Position numbers and translations under genes: made by a program. 35,450 bases of DNA. Origin: Phaeodactylibacter sp. GTDB taxonomy: Bacteria; Bacteroidota; Bacteroidia; Chitinophagales; Saprospiraceae. Of this stretch, positions 1 through 7,998 are shown one piece after another (the first letter of the stretch is position 1; every line of letters begins with the position of its first letter). Location: assembly GCA_024102975.1 (NCBI GenBank), contig JAGFJD010000379.1, positions 1 through 35,450 of the forward strand. Reading direction: 5' to 3'. The notes beneath the pieces are model-generated. The model was not told the origin of the DNA and searched no databases. It worked only from the letters and a program-made list of their open reading frames with translations.

Positions 1-551
1 TCGGCGGCGCGCTCGTAGTTCTCTTCGGCGAGTACTTCTTCCAGCATTTTGTTCAGGGCGTCGATGGAGTAGGAGGAGAGGGCAGCCGGCCGGCTTGCCG
101 GCTGGTTGCGCTGTTCTGCCGGGGCGCCTTCTTCTTCGGTTTCTTCCAGGACGACGCCGGCGGCGTCGAGGATAAACTCGTAGGTGTAGATGGGGCAGTT
201 GAAGCGGACGGCCATGGCCAGGGCGTCGGAGGTACGGGAGTCGATCTCGATGATCTCGCTGTCCTTGATGCAGATCAGGCGGGCGTAGAAGATGCCGTCC
301 AGCAGGTTGTTGATGATGACTTCTTTGAGTTCTATGTTGAAGGTTTCCAGGGTATTTTTGAACAGGTCGTGGGTCAGGGGGCGGTTTGGGGTCATGCGTT
401 CCATAGCCACGGCGATCGCCTGCGCCTCAAAGCTGCCGATGACGATCGGCAAGCGGCGGGAGCCGCCCTGTTCGCCCAACACCACGGCGTAATTGTGGGA
501 TTGAGTAACACTATGCGACAACGCGACTATGTCCAGTTCTATTTTTCTCAT
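1..551 (-). CDS. Bifunctional nuclease family protein (DUF151), 3' end cut off by window edge
   Basis: Reading the minus strand from the ATG at 551 gives an open frame (MRKIELDIVALSHSVTQ...) that runs off the window start after about 183 codons. The first ~135 residues match the DUF151 bifunctional nuclease fold: LGEQGGSRRLPIVIGSFEAQ, then the Leu-Lys-rich ELKEVIINNLLDGIFYARL stretch and DSRTSDALAMAVRFNCPIY. The last visible part (LNKMLEEVLAEENYERAA) looks like the start of a UVR motif, a common C-terminal addition in Bacteroidota homologues. DUF151 proteins have reported DNase/RNase activity; the cellular role here is unknown. No Shine-Dalgarno is seen. A TACCTTTG -7 box lies 87 nt upstream. 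Confidence 0.88.
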   Translation of the reverse strand, partial: MRKIELDIVALSHSVTQSHNYAVVLGEQGGSRRLPIVIGSFEAQAIAVAMERMTPNRPLTHDLFKNTLETFNIELKEVIINNLLDGIFYARLICIKDSEIIEIDSRTSDALAMAVRFNCPIYTYEFILDAAGVVLEETEEEGAPAEQRNQPASRPAALSSYSIDALNKMLEEVLAEENYERAA

Positions 552-637
552 AAAGAAGGCCGGTAATTAAAAAATGCTGTAATCTCAACAATTGGCGCTA
601 AACGGTAGTTTAGGCAAAAAAACAGATTCCAGAGGCG

Positions 638-645
638 CAAAGGTA
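638..645 (-). promoter_or_regulatory. Bacteroidota -7 promoter element for the DUF151 gene
   Basis: On the minus strand this reads TACCTTTG, an exact match to the TAnnTTTG -7 consensus of the Bacteroidota housekeeping sigma factor. No TTG is found at the expected -33 distance, so the call rests on the -7 box and its position in the 129-bp spacer between mazG and the DUF151 gene. Confidence 0.45.
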
Positions 646-680
646 AGAAATTGCCGCTTAACAGTACGGGCGATGGGCAA

Positions 681-1439
681 TTATTTGCCTTTGGCCTCCT
701 CCCACAAGGCATCCATTTCCGCCAGGCTCATCTCTTCGAGGCGCCTGGTGGCGTTGGCCTCGATGTATTCGAACCGCTTTTTGAATTTCTGGTTGACGCG
801 CTCCAGGGCGGTCTCCGGGTCGATGCCCTGAAAACGGGCGTAATTGATCAGGGAAAAGAGGACGTCGCCAAACTCTTCCTCCCTTTTTTCCTGCGGCAGT
901 TCCAGGTCCATGGCTTCCCGGAATTCCGCCAGTTCTTCCTCCACCTTTTCCCATACCTGCCCGCTGTTTTCCCATTCGAAGCCCACCTGTCTGGTCTTCT
1001 CCTGCATGCGGTAGGCCTTTATCATGGCGGGCAGGGAGCGGGGGACGCCGGAGAGCACCGATTTCTTTCCCTCCCGGAGCTTGAGCTGCTCCCAGTTCTT
1101 CTTCACGTCCTCTTCATTGTCGACTTCCACGTCGCCATAGATGTGCGGGTGGCGTTGGACCAGCTTGTCGCAAATATGGTGCAGGGCGTCGGTTATGTCG
1201 AAAGCGCCTTTCTCGTCGGCGATCCTGGCGTAGAACACCATGTGCAGCATCAGGTCGCCGATCTCTTCTTTGATCTCCTCCAGGTTTTCGTCCAGGATGG
1301 CGTCCGCCAGTTCGTAGGCCTCCTCGATGGTGAGGTTGCGCAGGCTCTGGAAGGTCTGCTTCCGGTCCCAGGGGCATTGTTCCCGCAATTCGTCCATGAT
1401 GGTGAGCAGGCGGGCGAAGGCATCGAGTTTGCGCTGCAT
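681..1439 (-). CDS. mazG: MazG nucleoside triphosphate pyrophosphohydrolase
   Basis: The 252-residue protein hydrolyses NTPs or dNTPs to NMP and pyrophosphate; in other bacteria MazG cleans the nucleotide pool and lowers ppGpp-linked stress. The family signature CPWDRKQTFQSLRNLTIEEA lies near residues 22-41. The metal-binding EExxE pattern (EEAYE, 39-43) is followed by EEIGD (58-62). A second MazG half with EELAEF and EEEFGD follows near residues 165-210, so this is the full tandem-domain form of normal length. The ATG at 1439 starts directly at the conserved N-terminus. The gene reads in the same direction as the DUF151 gene with a 129-bp gap. A -7-like sequence (TTACTTTG on the minus strand, 1497-1504) lies upstream. 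Confidence 0.95.
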   Translation of the reverse strand: MQRKLDAFARLLTIMDELREQCPWDRKQTFQSLRNLTIEEAYELADAILDENLEEIKEEIGDLMLHMVFYARIADEKGAFDITDALHHICDKLVQRHPHIYGDVEVDNEEDVKKNWEQLKLREGKKSVLSGVPRSLPAMIKAYRMQEKTRQVGFEWENSGQVWEKVEEELAEFREAMDLELPQEKREEEFGDVLFSLINYARFQGIDPETALERVNQKFKKRFEYIEANATRRLEEMSLAEMDALWEEAKGK

Positions 1440-1566
1440 TGGTTTCGGTTTTTATTTTAATTTTGCGCCGGTTCCGTTGGTTCCCGGTCTGCGTTGCAAA
1501 GTAAACTAATATAGCGGAACCGTTGTTGAGTAAGCGTACTTTTGACAAAACATAAACCTGGTTTTT

Positions 1567-1788
1567 ATGGAGTTCCTATATGTCTTAGCCATCATCTTTT
1601 TTGTCTTCGGCCTTTCTTTTGCCCTGATCAATATCCGGCAGATTTTTACCGGCCAGGAGTTCAGGGGCACCTGTGCCACCAACAATCCTATGCTGAAAAA
1701 CCAGATAGGCGAGTGCAGTGTTTGCGGAAAAAAGCCGGACGAGGAGTGCAAAATGCCGGAGGTTGGCCAGCAGAGGGCTAAGGCGTAG
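1567..1788 (+). CDS. Small membrane Cys4 protein, NqrM-like (Na+-NQR maturation family)
   Basis: This is a 73-residue protein. Residues 2-27 form one hydrophobic membrane segment. A short soluble tail carries four cysteines: C36 (GTCATNNP), C50 and C53 (GECSVCGKKPDEE) and C61. One N-terminal helix followed by four cysteines is the layout of the NqrM/DUF539 family, which in Vibrio is needed to assemble the iron site of the sodium-pumping NADH:quinone oxidoreductase. No nqr genes lie in this window, so the functional link is inference. The start at 1567 is the only ATG before the membrane segment. The gene is divergent from mazG and convergent with the CoA-binding gene. Confidence 0.65.
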   Translation: MEFLYVLAIIFFVFGLSFALINIRQIFTGQEFRGTCATNNPMLKNQIGECSVCGKKPDEECKMPEVGQQRAKA

Positions 1789-1794
1789 GGGACA

Positions 1795-1834
1795 GGCTCA
1801 TGGGTTCAGGGGGCCCATGAGCCCGTGAACCCAT
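1795..1834. terminator. Hairpin between convergent genes (bidirectional terminator-like)
   Basis: GGCTCATGGG (1795-1804) pairs with CCCATGAGCC (1814-1823) as a perfect 10-bp stem. An alternative stem ATGGGTTCA (1800-1808) / TGAACCCAT (1826-1834) uses overlapping bases. The structure fills the gap between the stops of the two convergent genes ending at 1788 and 1836. There is no T-run on either strand, so its function as a terminator is inferred from position. Confidence 0.5.
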
Positions 1835-1835
1835 C

Positions 1836-2195
1836 CTAATACTGCCCGACGGCAAGCATTACCAGGGTGCAGGCCATTTCCACTTCGATGCCTTTTTCCC
1901 GGGCCAGCCGCATCAGCTCCGGGTTTTCAGTGCCGGGATTGAAAATGATGCGCCGGGGCTGCAGGCCGAGGATGTAGTCGTAATATTCCTCCTGGCGCTG
2001 CGGGTTGAGGTATAAGGTAATAGTATGTATGCCTTCCAGCAGGGGCTGGCCTTTTTGGATGGGCACGCCCGAGATTTCTCCTTCCCGGGTGCCTACCGGA
2101 ACCACTTCGAACCCCTCCTTGGCGAGCCGCCGGACGGCGGCGTTGGAGTACCGGATGGGGTTGTCCGATGCTCCCAGAACCAGAGTCTTTTTCAT
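1836..2195 (-). CDS. CoA-binding domain protein (YccU-like Rossmann fold)
   Basis: The 119-residue protein starts MKKTLVLGASDNPIRYSNAA, with the glycine-containing nucleotide-binding turn of the CoA_binding_2 family near residues 8-12. It continues with the family-typical FEVVPVGTREGEISGVP and IIFNPGTENPELMRLAREKG segments. It covers the whole single-domain family, which is related to the succinyl-CoA synthetase alpha N-terminal domain and binds CoA in structural studies. The biological role of these stand-alone proteins is not settled. Initiation at the ATG at 2195 is clear because the first beta strand begins immediately. The upstream 650 bp hold repeats rather than genes. Confidence 0.88.
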   Translation of the reverse strand: MKKTLVLGASDNPIRYSNAAVRRLAKEGFEVVPVGTREGEISGVPIQKGQPLLEGIHTITLYLNPQRQEEYYDYILGLQPRRIIFNPGTENPELMRLAREKGIEVEMACTLVMLAVGQY

Positions 2196-2406
2196 GTTTA
2201 TTTTTTTTGCCCCGAAGCCGGAACGGCGGCCGGAAGCATTCCTTCGCCCTTTTCGCTTTCGGGGCAGCGTGTTTGCCTGGCCCCTGCGCGATCTCTTCAG
2301 GCCATGCCGGGTGTCAGGATACGATTGGAATCCTCCCGCCGTAGAATAACAACAAGCAGACGAGAAGGTTGAGGGCTGGGCAATGAGTTGGAATTGCTAT
2401 TGGAAC

Positions 2407-2452
2407 GATGGAACTTTACCCGGCCGAGGAACGAGGACGGGGATGGAACGAT
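2407..2452 (+). repeat. 46-bp dispersed repeat, copy A (partner at 5982-6027)
   Basis: This 46-bp stretch, beginning GATGGAACTTTACCCGGCCG, matches 5982-6027 with about four mismatches in the same orientation. It lies in the 650-bp non-coding spacer 2196-2845. The other copy abuts the recR stop codon. Confidence 0.7.
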
Positions 2453-2597
2453 GGAAACTATAATTTAATAATAAATAGTTACAATAAATATTTTATTGGC
2501 TACCCGTCTAATGTTGGACACTCCATGCCTCCTGCACACGCTCGGCCTCGACTCCGCTCGGCTTTCCCCTTTCTGTTGTCCAACCTTAGGTCTCTAT

Positions 2598-2723
2598 CCC
2601 CCTCTCCTCCGCAATGCTTCGGCGAACCGGGAGAAGGGAACCTGTAAATCCTGTAAATCCTGTCTCTAAGCTCCACTCAATCCCCCCTCTCCTCCGCAAT
2701 GCTTCGGCGAACCGGGAGAGGGG
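2598..2723 (+). repeat. Paired ~41-bp direct repeat with inverted-repeat ends
   Basis: Two near-identical copies (2598-2638 and 2683-2723) share the core CTCCGCAATGCTTCGGCGAA. Each begins with CCCCTCTC and ends with GAGAGGGG or GAGAAGGG, so each can fold as a hairpin with arms of about 8 bp. The 44 bp between them contain two tandem CCTGTAAAT units. They lie upstream of the kinase-like gene and explain the false N-terminal extension of its frame. A looser AATCCTGT-type repeat continues at about 2771-2815. Confidence 0.7.
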
Positions 2724-2791
2724 AAGCGGTTTCCGGGCAACGCAACGCTGCCCTCCACAAGTCCCGTTTAGCCTGCAAATCCTGTCCAAAC

Positions 2792-2824
2792 TTGTTCATC
2801 CTGTTCAAATCATGCGTATCTTGC
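2792..2824 (+). promoter_or_regulatory. Putative promoter of the kinase-like gene
   Basis: TATCTTGC (2817-2824) resembles the -7 box TAnnTTTG. A TTG at 2792-2794 lies 22 nt upstream, slightly longer than the usual 19-21. Transcription would start near 2830, which favours translation from the ATG at 2846 over the one at 2831. Confidence 0.35.
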
Positions 2825-2845
2825 CGGGGAATGCAAAAAAGCGTC

Positions 2846-3370
2846 ATGACGAAACGGTATCCAAAGACATTATCCCGCGGGGCGAACAACACGGTCATAG
2901 CCTTGTCTGAGACAGAAGTGGCCAAGTTGTTCAGCGGGGATACCCGCTCCGATATTGGTTCCGAAGCGGAGAAGATGAAATTTGCCAATGAAGTGAACGG
3001 CCTGGTCGTCCGCTTCATCCGCCTGGATTTCGATGAGAACCTGGACACCGATATGTTGGTCATGGAACGGCTCTATCCTCTGGATTTCCGGGCCTATGAA
3101 TACGAACGGCGGGAATTGTGGCTGGACGTTTTTGAAGACGAACTGGGGCAATTGCACAGGGCTGGTTTCGTTCACCGGGATTTGCGCCGCCCTTCGGATA
3201 TGCCCGGGTTTTCATTTGACAACATATTTCTGACTGAAAAGGGGGTGCGATTGATTGACGTAGGGATATCCGCCCTGCGCCATCAGGTTGGCGACCGGCT
3301 GTTCGGCCGGTTCGTGGAACAGGAAATGCAGGAAATGCAACGTTTCCAGGAGTTTTTCCTGACAAGGTGA
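2846..3370 (+). CDS. Minimal protein-kinase-like protein
   Basis: This is a 174-residue protein with remnants of a eukaryotic-like kinase fold. A glycine-loop-like SRGANNTVIAL (10-20) is followed by EVAKLF with a candidate ATP-binding Lys at 27. A hinge-like LVMERLYPLDF follows near 71-81. The catalytic loop HRDLRRP (HRD at 110-112) is followed by DN at 125-126. RLIDVG (135-140) stands where kinases have DFG. The protein is shorter than canonical kinases (about 250 residues) and lacks most of the C-lobe after the metal-binding Asp, resembling compact RIO/Bud32-type or lipopolysaccharide kinases. Whether it is active is unknown. The start at 2846 is chosen because upstream codons lie in repeat DNA; ATG 2831 is the alternative. 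Confidence 0.7.
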   Translation: MTKRYPKTLSRGANNTVIALSETEVAKLFSGDTRSDIGSEAEKMKFANEVNGLVVRFIRLDFDENLDTDMLVMERLYPLDFRAYEYERRELWLDVFEDELGQLHRAGFVHRDLRRPSDMPGFSFDNIFLTEKGVRLIDVGISALRHQVGDRLFGRFVEQEMQEMQRFQEFFLTR

Positions 3371-3427
3371 AACAGCACGCTGATCCAGGAGATTTCTAAC
3401 TGCCGGGGCTGAAATAGAGGACATGTG

Positions 3428-3582
3428 GAAATACATAGAAATAGATAGAAATACATGGAAATACATGGAAATACGTAGAAATACGTAGAAATACACAGAA
3501 ATACACAGAAATACATAGAAATGCCTGCCGGGCCCGGCTCTCAGCACATTTCCTTCATTTCAACGTATTTCTATGTATTTCA
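3428..3582. repeat. 10-bp tandem repeat array GAAATACRTR with an inverted counterpart
   Basis: From 3428 to about 3523 roughly ten 10-bp units of the form GAAATACATA, GAAATACATG, GAAATACGTA and GAAATACACA follow each other. At 3557-3582 the same unit occurs reverse-complemented (CGTATTTCTATGTATTTC). The block therefore forms a large imperfect stem between two convergent genes, the kinase-like gene (+, ending 3370) and the E2 gene (-, ending 3605). A related array lies at 14361-14406. Confidence 0.85.
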
Positions 3583-3604
3583 GCAAGGTATATGCTGTGT
3601 CGTC

Positions 3605-4930
<1,326 letters not shown>

Positions 4931-5077
4931 GATCGTTGATTTTGAGTGTTTTTAGGTTTCGTGCTTTGGTTTTGTAAATGGCCGGGACTACAAAGAAAAT
5001 GAATATTGGCCGTTTCCCCAACCCCTGAAGGTTCCTATTGCAGGGAATTAGTGTTCGCACAACAACTTTTTCCCTCC

Positions 5078-5242
5078 TTAGGGTCCGGCGAAGAATAACT
5101 TCCCCATTTGATCCGGCTCTTTTTCCACCATGCTGCGTTGCTCGATCAGTCACGTAGCTGGGCTATGCTCCCTCCTCGCGCCTTGCCTGGTGAAAAAATA
5201 GCTCGCCTGAAACGGGGAACTTATTTTTCCCCGGACCCTTAA
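5078..5242. mobile_element. MITE-like palindromic element, about 165 bp
   Basis: The spacer upstream of recR contains a long imperfect inverted repeat. TTAGGGTCCGG (from 5078) pairs with CCGGACCCTTAA (to 5242). Pairing continues inward through GAATAACTTCCCC / GGGGAACTTATTTTTC and CTCTTTTTCCACCA / TGGTGAAAAAATAG, giving arms of about 50 bp around a core of about 60 bp. The core contains GCTGCGTTGCTCGATCAG and CCTCCTCGCGCCTTGCC. A TTA at each edge could be a target duplication. It encodes no protein. The size, terminal inverted repeats and lack of coding capacity resemble non-autonomous miniature elements; no transposase is nearby. Confidence 0.6.
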
Positions 5243-5355
5243 CGATTGAACAGCCGGGCGGAGGGAAGGTTTACAAACCAGTTGCGGCCCCTGGCACAAA
5301 TCTGCGGCCCTGCAGTTTAGAATATCTTATCCGCTTAATTCCCCGGCATTATTCT

Positions 5356-5363
5356 TATTTTTG
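5356..5363 (+). promoter_or_regulatory. -7 promoter element of recR, suggesting a leaderless mRNA
   Basis: TATTTTTG matches TAnnTTTG exactly and ends six bases before the recR ATG at 5369. Transcription would therefore start at or within a few bases of the start codon. No TTG is visible at -33. Confidence 0.45.
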
Positions 5364-5368
5364 CCGTC

Positions 5369-5983
5369 ATGAATTTCTCGTCAAAACTTATCGAAGAAGC
5401 GGTCCATGCCTTTGCCAGCCTGCCCGGCATCGGCCGGAAGACAGCCCTCCGGCTGGTATTGCACCTGGTGAAGCAGCCTCCGGAAATGACGCAGCAGTTG
5501 GCCGGCGCCCTGGTGAAGATGCGGCGCGACATCCGGGAGTGCGAGCAATGCCACAATATTTCCGACGAAAAGCGCTGCGCCATCTGTGCCAACCCGCACC
5601 GCGACCAGAGCCTTGTCTGCGTGGTGGAAGGCATCCGCGACGTCATGGCCATCGAGGACACCGGCCAGTACCGCGGCCTGTACCACATCCTGGGCGGGGT
5701 AATTTCCCCCATCGAGGGCGTCGGCCCGGCCGACCTGAATGTCGACTCCCTCATCCAGCGGGTACAGGCGGGAGGCGTCAAAGAGGTCATCATGGCCATC
5801 AGCCCGACTATTGAGGGGGAAACGACGATTTTTTACCTGTCGAAAAAACTGCGGGATTCCGGGGTGCAGGTCAGCACCATCGCCCGGGGCATTTCCTTCG
5901 GCGGCGATTTGGAGTATGCGGACGAGCTGACGCTGGGGAGGTCTATTGTGGCAAGGGTGCCCTACAAAGGAATGAATGAGTGA
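5369..5983 (+). CDS. recR: Recombination mediator RecR
   Basis: The 204-residue protein works with RecO/RecF to load RecA onto SSB-coated single-stranded DNA in gap repair. An N-terminal helix-hairpin-helix is visible ([15 protein letters not shown], 15-29). The four-Cys zinc motif [16 protein letters not shown] follows near residues 57-72. The Toprim domain (about 80-175) contains [18 protein letters not shown], and the C-terminal Walker B-like strand region lies in [16 protein letters not shown]. Length and order match the family. The start at 5369 is the only ATG before the conserved N-terminus. The dispersed 46-bp repeat begins inside the stop codon. Confidence 0.97.
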   Translation: MNFSSKLIEEAVHAFASLPGIGRKTALRLVLHLVKQPPEMTQQLAGALVKMRRDIRECEQCHNISDEKRCAICANPHRDQSLVCVVEGIRDVMAIEDTGQYRGLYHILGGVISPIEGVGPADLNVDSLIQRVQAGGVKEVIMAISPTIEGETTIFYLSKKLRDSGVQVSTIARGISFGGDLEYADELTLGRSIVARVPYKGMNE

Positions 5984-6027
5984 TGGAATTTTACCCGGCC
6001 GAGGCACGAGGACGGGGAAGGAATGAT
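5982..6027 (+). repeat. 46-bp dispersed repeat, copy B, at the recR/defence-gene junction
   Basis: This stretch matches 2407-2452 with about four substitutions. It starts within the recR stop codon and ends 40 bp before the ptuA-like start, exactly where the sequence changes from GC-rich to AT-rich. It may be the relic of a boundary sequence for the inserted genes or a mobile intergenic repeat. Confidence 0.65.
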
Positions 6028-6067
6028 TTCCGGGGCTTGGCGGCCATTCTGTTTAAACTATTGGAAA

Positions 6068-7357
6068 ATGAAGATTAAACATCTTAGCCTGGAGAATTAC
6101 AGGGGCTTTGAGAAGCTGGAGGTGGAGTTTCCCGAAGCGGGTAGCGCTGTATTTATTGGGGTGAATGGGGCGGGGAAGTCAAGCATTTTAGCGGCGATCA
6201 AAATGGTTTTTGCAAAAATTGTTGAAAGAGAGAAGCCGGTCAGGGAGTTTCTAACAGAATGGGACGTGCGTCTGGGGGCGCTGAGTGCTGAAGTAGAACT
6301 TGTTTTATCTGATTCAAGTGAAAAGTACGAATATAAAGTCAACAGGAATTTGAATGCGGAAAATGGAGAGGCTTTCGAAGTTAAAAATGATTATTTATAT
6401 ATGTATTTTGGGTTTCTTCAAGCAGAGGGTATAAAAGATATTGCCTGGCATGAAATTGATTTTCCGATTTTCTGTAGCTATAGCCCAAATCGAATTCTGG
6501 CTGAGCGGGTAGAACATTCAGGGTTTAAAAGGTATCCTGTTCCTCAAATGAGATCTTTTGAAGCGGCATTTGATAATAGGTTAGATTTCAATGGATTTAT
6601 AGAGTGGTTCGTGGAAGAAGAAAACAATGAAAACCGGGAAAAAGTCAAACGTAAGGATTTGTCATATACTAATCTGAATCTTGATATCGTCAGGCAAGCA
6701 CTTCAGGTTTTTTTTGAAAATTTTTCCTCTGAAGAATATGAGAATTTAAGAGTTGAAGAACGGTCTTTTAACAAATTTACTTCGGCCCCCAGTTCTTTAG
6801 TGATTACTAAATCAGGTACGGATTTGAATCTAACGCAGATGTCAGATGGTGAGAAAATGGCAATCACAGTTGTTGGGGATATAGCTCATAGGCTTACTTT
6901 AGCAAACCCAGCTTTAAAAAGCAAACTTCAAGGCGCAGGAATTGTATTGATTGACGAAATTGAACTCCACCTTCACCCAAGCTGGCAACGTTCGATCATA
7001 CCTGCTTTGGAGGCTACCTTTCCGAATATTCAATTTGTTGTTACCACTCACTCCCCGCAGGTACTCAGCAGCCTGAAACAGGAAAATGTCTTTATCCTTG
7101 AAGATTTTCAGTTGGTTAAAAAAACACCTCATACCTTTGGCAGGGATACCAACTCTTTGCTTCAGGATTTATTTAATGTTGCGGAGCGTCCCGAGAGGGC
7201 TAAAGAAGAATTTCGCCGTCTTTACCGGTTGATGGATGATCCGGAAATGGTTGAAGAAGCGAATAATATGCTCAGAGAAATGGAGGGTAAATATGGTAGC
7301 GATGATCCGGAGATCATCCGGGCGCGGATGCACCAGGAATTCATGAATGAAGAATGA
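6068..7357 (+). CDS. ptuA: PtuA-like AAA/SMC-type ATPase of a Septu anti-phage system
   Basis: The 429-residue protein is an OLD/RecF-like ATPase. Visible are the N-terminal strand LENYRGFEKLEVEF (8-21), Walker A GVNGAGKSS (31-39), ABC-type signature LTQMSDGEK (255-263), Walker B IVLIDE (292-297) and the H-loop TTHSPQ (326-331). The C-terminal HTFGRDTNSLLQDLF (355-369) is typical of PtuA proteins paired with TIGR02646 HNH nucleases. In Septu systems PtuA forms a complex with PtuB and controls its nuclease activity upon phage infection. Its stop overlaps the PtuB start by 4 nt. The base composition is clearly AT-richer than the flanking genes, suggesting acquisition. The start at 6068 is chosen over an upstream in-frame ATG at 6023 because the ATPase fold begins there. 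No reverse transcriptase or retron RNA is seen. Confidence 0.85.
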   Translation: MKIKHLSLENYRGFEKLEVEFPEAGSAVFIGVNGAGKSSILAAIKMVFAKIVEREKPVREFLTEWDVRLGALSAEVELVLSDSSEKYEYKVNRNLNAENGEAFEVKNDYLYMYFGFLQAEGIKDIAWHEIDFPIFCSYSPNRILAERVEHSGFKRYPVPQMRSFEAAFDNRLDFNGFIEWFVEEENNENREKVKRKDLSYTNLNLDIVRQALQVFFENFSSEEYENLRVEERSFNKFTSAPSSLVITKSGTDLNLTQMSDGEKMAITVVGDIAHRLTLANPALKSKLQGAGIVLIDEIELHLHPSWQRSIIPALEATFPNIQFVVTTHSPQVLSSLKQENVFILEDFQLVKKTPHTFGRDTNSLLQDLFNVAERPERAKEEFRRLYRLMDDPEMVEEANNMLREMEGKYGSDDPEIIRARMHQEFMNEE

Positions 7358-7998
7358 AGTACATCAGAAAAGATATTACTAACCAGCCTAATTCTTTAAA
7401 GGAAGTACAATCTACACCCGGCACCTCCTTCGACTACTGTAATAGAGACGATATTCGTCAGGCTCTACTAAAAGAGCAAGGTTTTATTTGTGCCTACTGC
7501 ATGCGCGGAATTGATGATCAGCGTGATAAAAACGGGCGTCCCAAAGTTTTTATAGAACATTATATTACTCAAAGCGAAGATCGTTCCTTGAGCTTGAGTT
7601 ATTTGAACATGTTGGGTGTCTGTAATGGCAATGACGGGTATCCGGAGCATCTTCAACATTGTGACAGAAGTAGGGGAAATACACCTTTAAAGATAGATCC
7701 AAGATTGGTAAGGTGTGAGGATTTGATAAAGTACACAAATGGTGGTGAGATTTATTCCGATGATCTGGAAGTGAATAATGATCTCGATAAAACGCTCAAT
7801 TTAAATAAGCCCCGATATTTAGTAGAAGGCAGGAGAATTGCGATCGATCAAGTGCGGAGAAATTTAAAAAGCTGGAGCGAAGGAGAGATCAGGCGAGCTA
7901 TTAACCGGTGGAGTGAATTAAATCAGGACGGCCGTTTCCCCGAGTTTTGCCAGGCTGCAATACATTACTTGAAAAAGAAGCTGCGTTCCCGCCGATGA
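7354..7998 (+). CDS. ptuB: PtuB-like HNH endonuclease (TIGR02646 family), Septu effector
   Basis: The 214-residue protein has the TIGR02646 HNH layout. The first zinc pair is ICAYCM (C46, C49), followed by FIEHYITQS with the catalytic His (H69), YLNMLGVCNGN (N85, C90) and HCDRSRGNTPL (H102, C103). This family acts as the nuclease of Septu (PtuAB) systems and of the retron-Ec78 system, degrading DNA when released or activated by its ATPase partner. It overlaps ptuA by ATGA at 7354-7357. Its own stop overlaps the next gene's ATG at 7995-7998. The AT-rich composition matches ptuA, so the two were likely acquired together. Without an RT gene nearby it is best read as a stand-alone two-gene system. 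Confidence 0.85.
   Translation: MKYIRKDITNQPNSLKEVQSTPGTSFDYCNRDDIRQALLKEQGFICAYCMRGIDDQRDKNGRPKVFIEHYITQSEDRSLSLSYLNMLGVCNGNDGYPEHLQHCDRSRGNTPLKIDPRLVRCEDLIKYTNGGEIYSDDLEVNNDLDKTLNLNKPRYLVEGRRIAIDQVRRNLKSWSEGEIRRAINRWSELNQDGRFPEFCQAAIHYLKKKLRSRR

Noticed and set aside
651-1460. Long plus-strand open frame opposite mazG
   Set aside because: It is antisense to the clearly recognised MazG frame and has no protein-like motifs; long open antisense frames are expected in GC-rich DNA.
2408-2647. 79-codon plus-strand frame in the 2196-2845 spacer
   Set aside because: It consists of the dispersed repeat and low-complexity sequence with no protein features.
3428-3523. CRISPR array
   Set aside because: The units are only 10 bp, contiguous and without spacers, and no cas genes are near.
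3212-3547. Minus-strand frames rich in Tyr/Phe/Ile across the decamer repeats
   Set aside because: They are translations of the 10-bp tandem repeat plus antisense of the kinase-like gene.
6068-7998. Retron-Ec78-type system
   Set aside because: The ATPase/HNH pair fits, but no reverse transcriptase or msr-msd-like region is found on either side; the flanks are recR and a glycosyltransferase.
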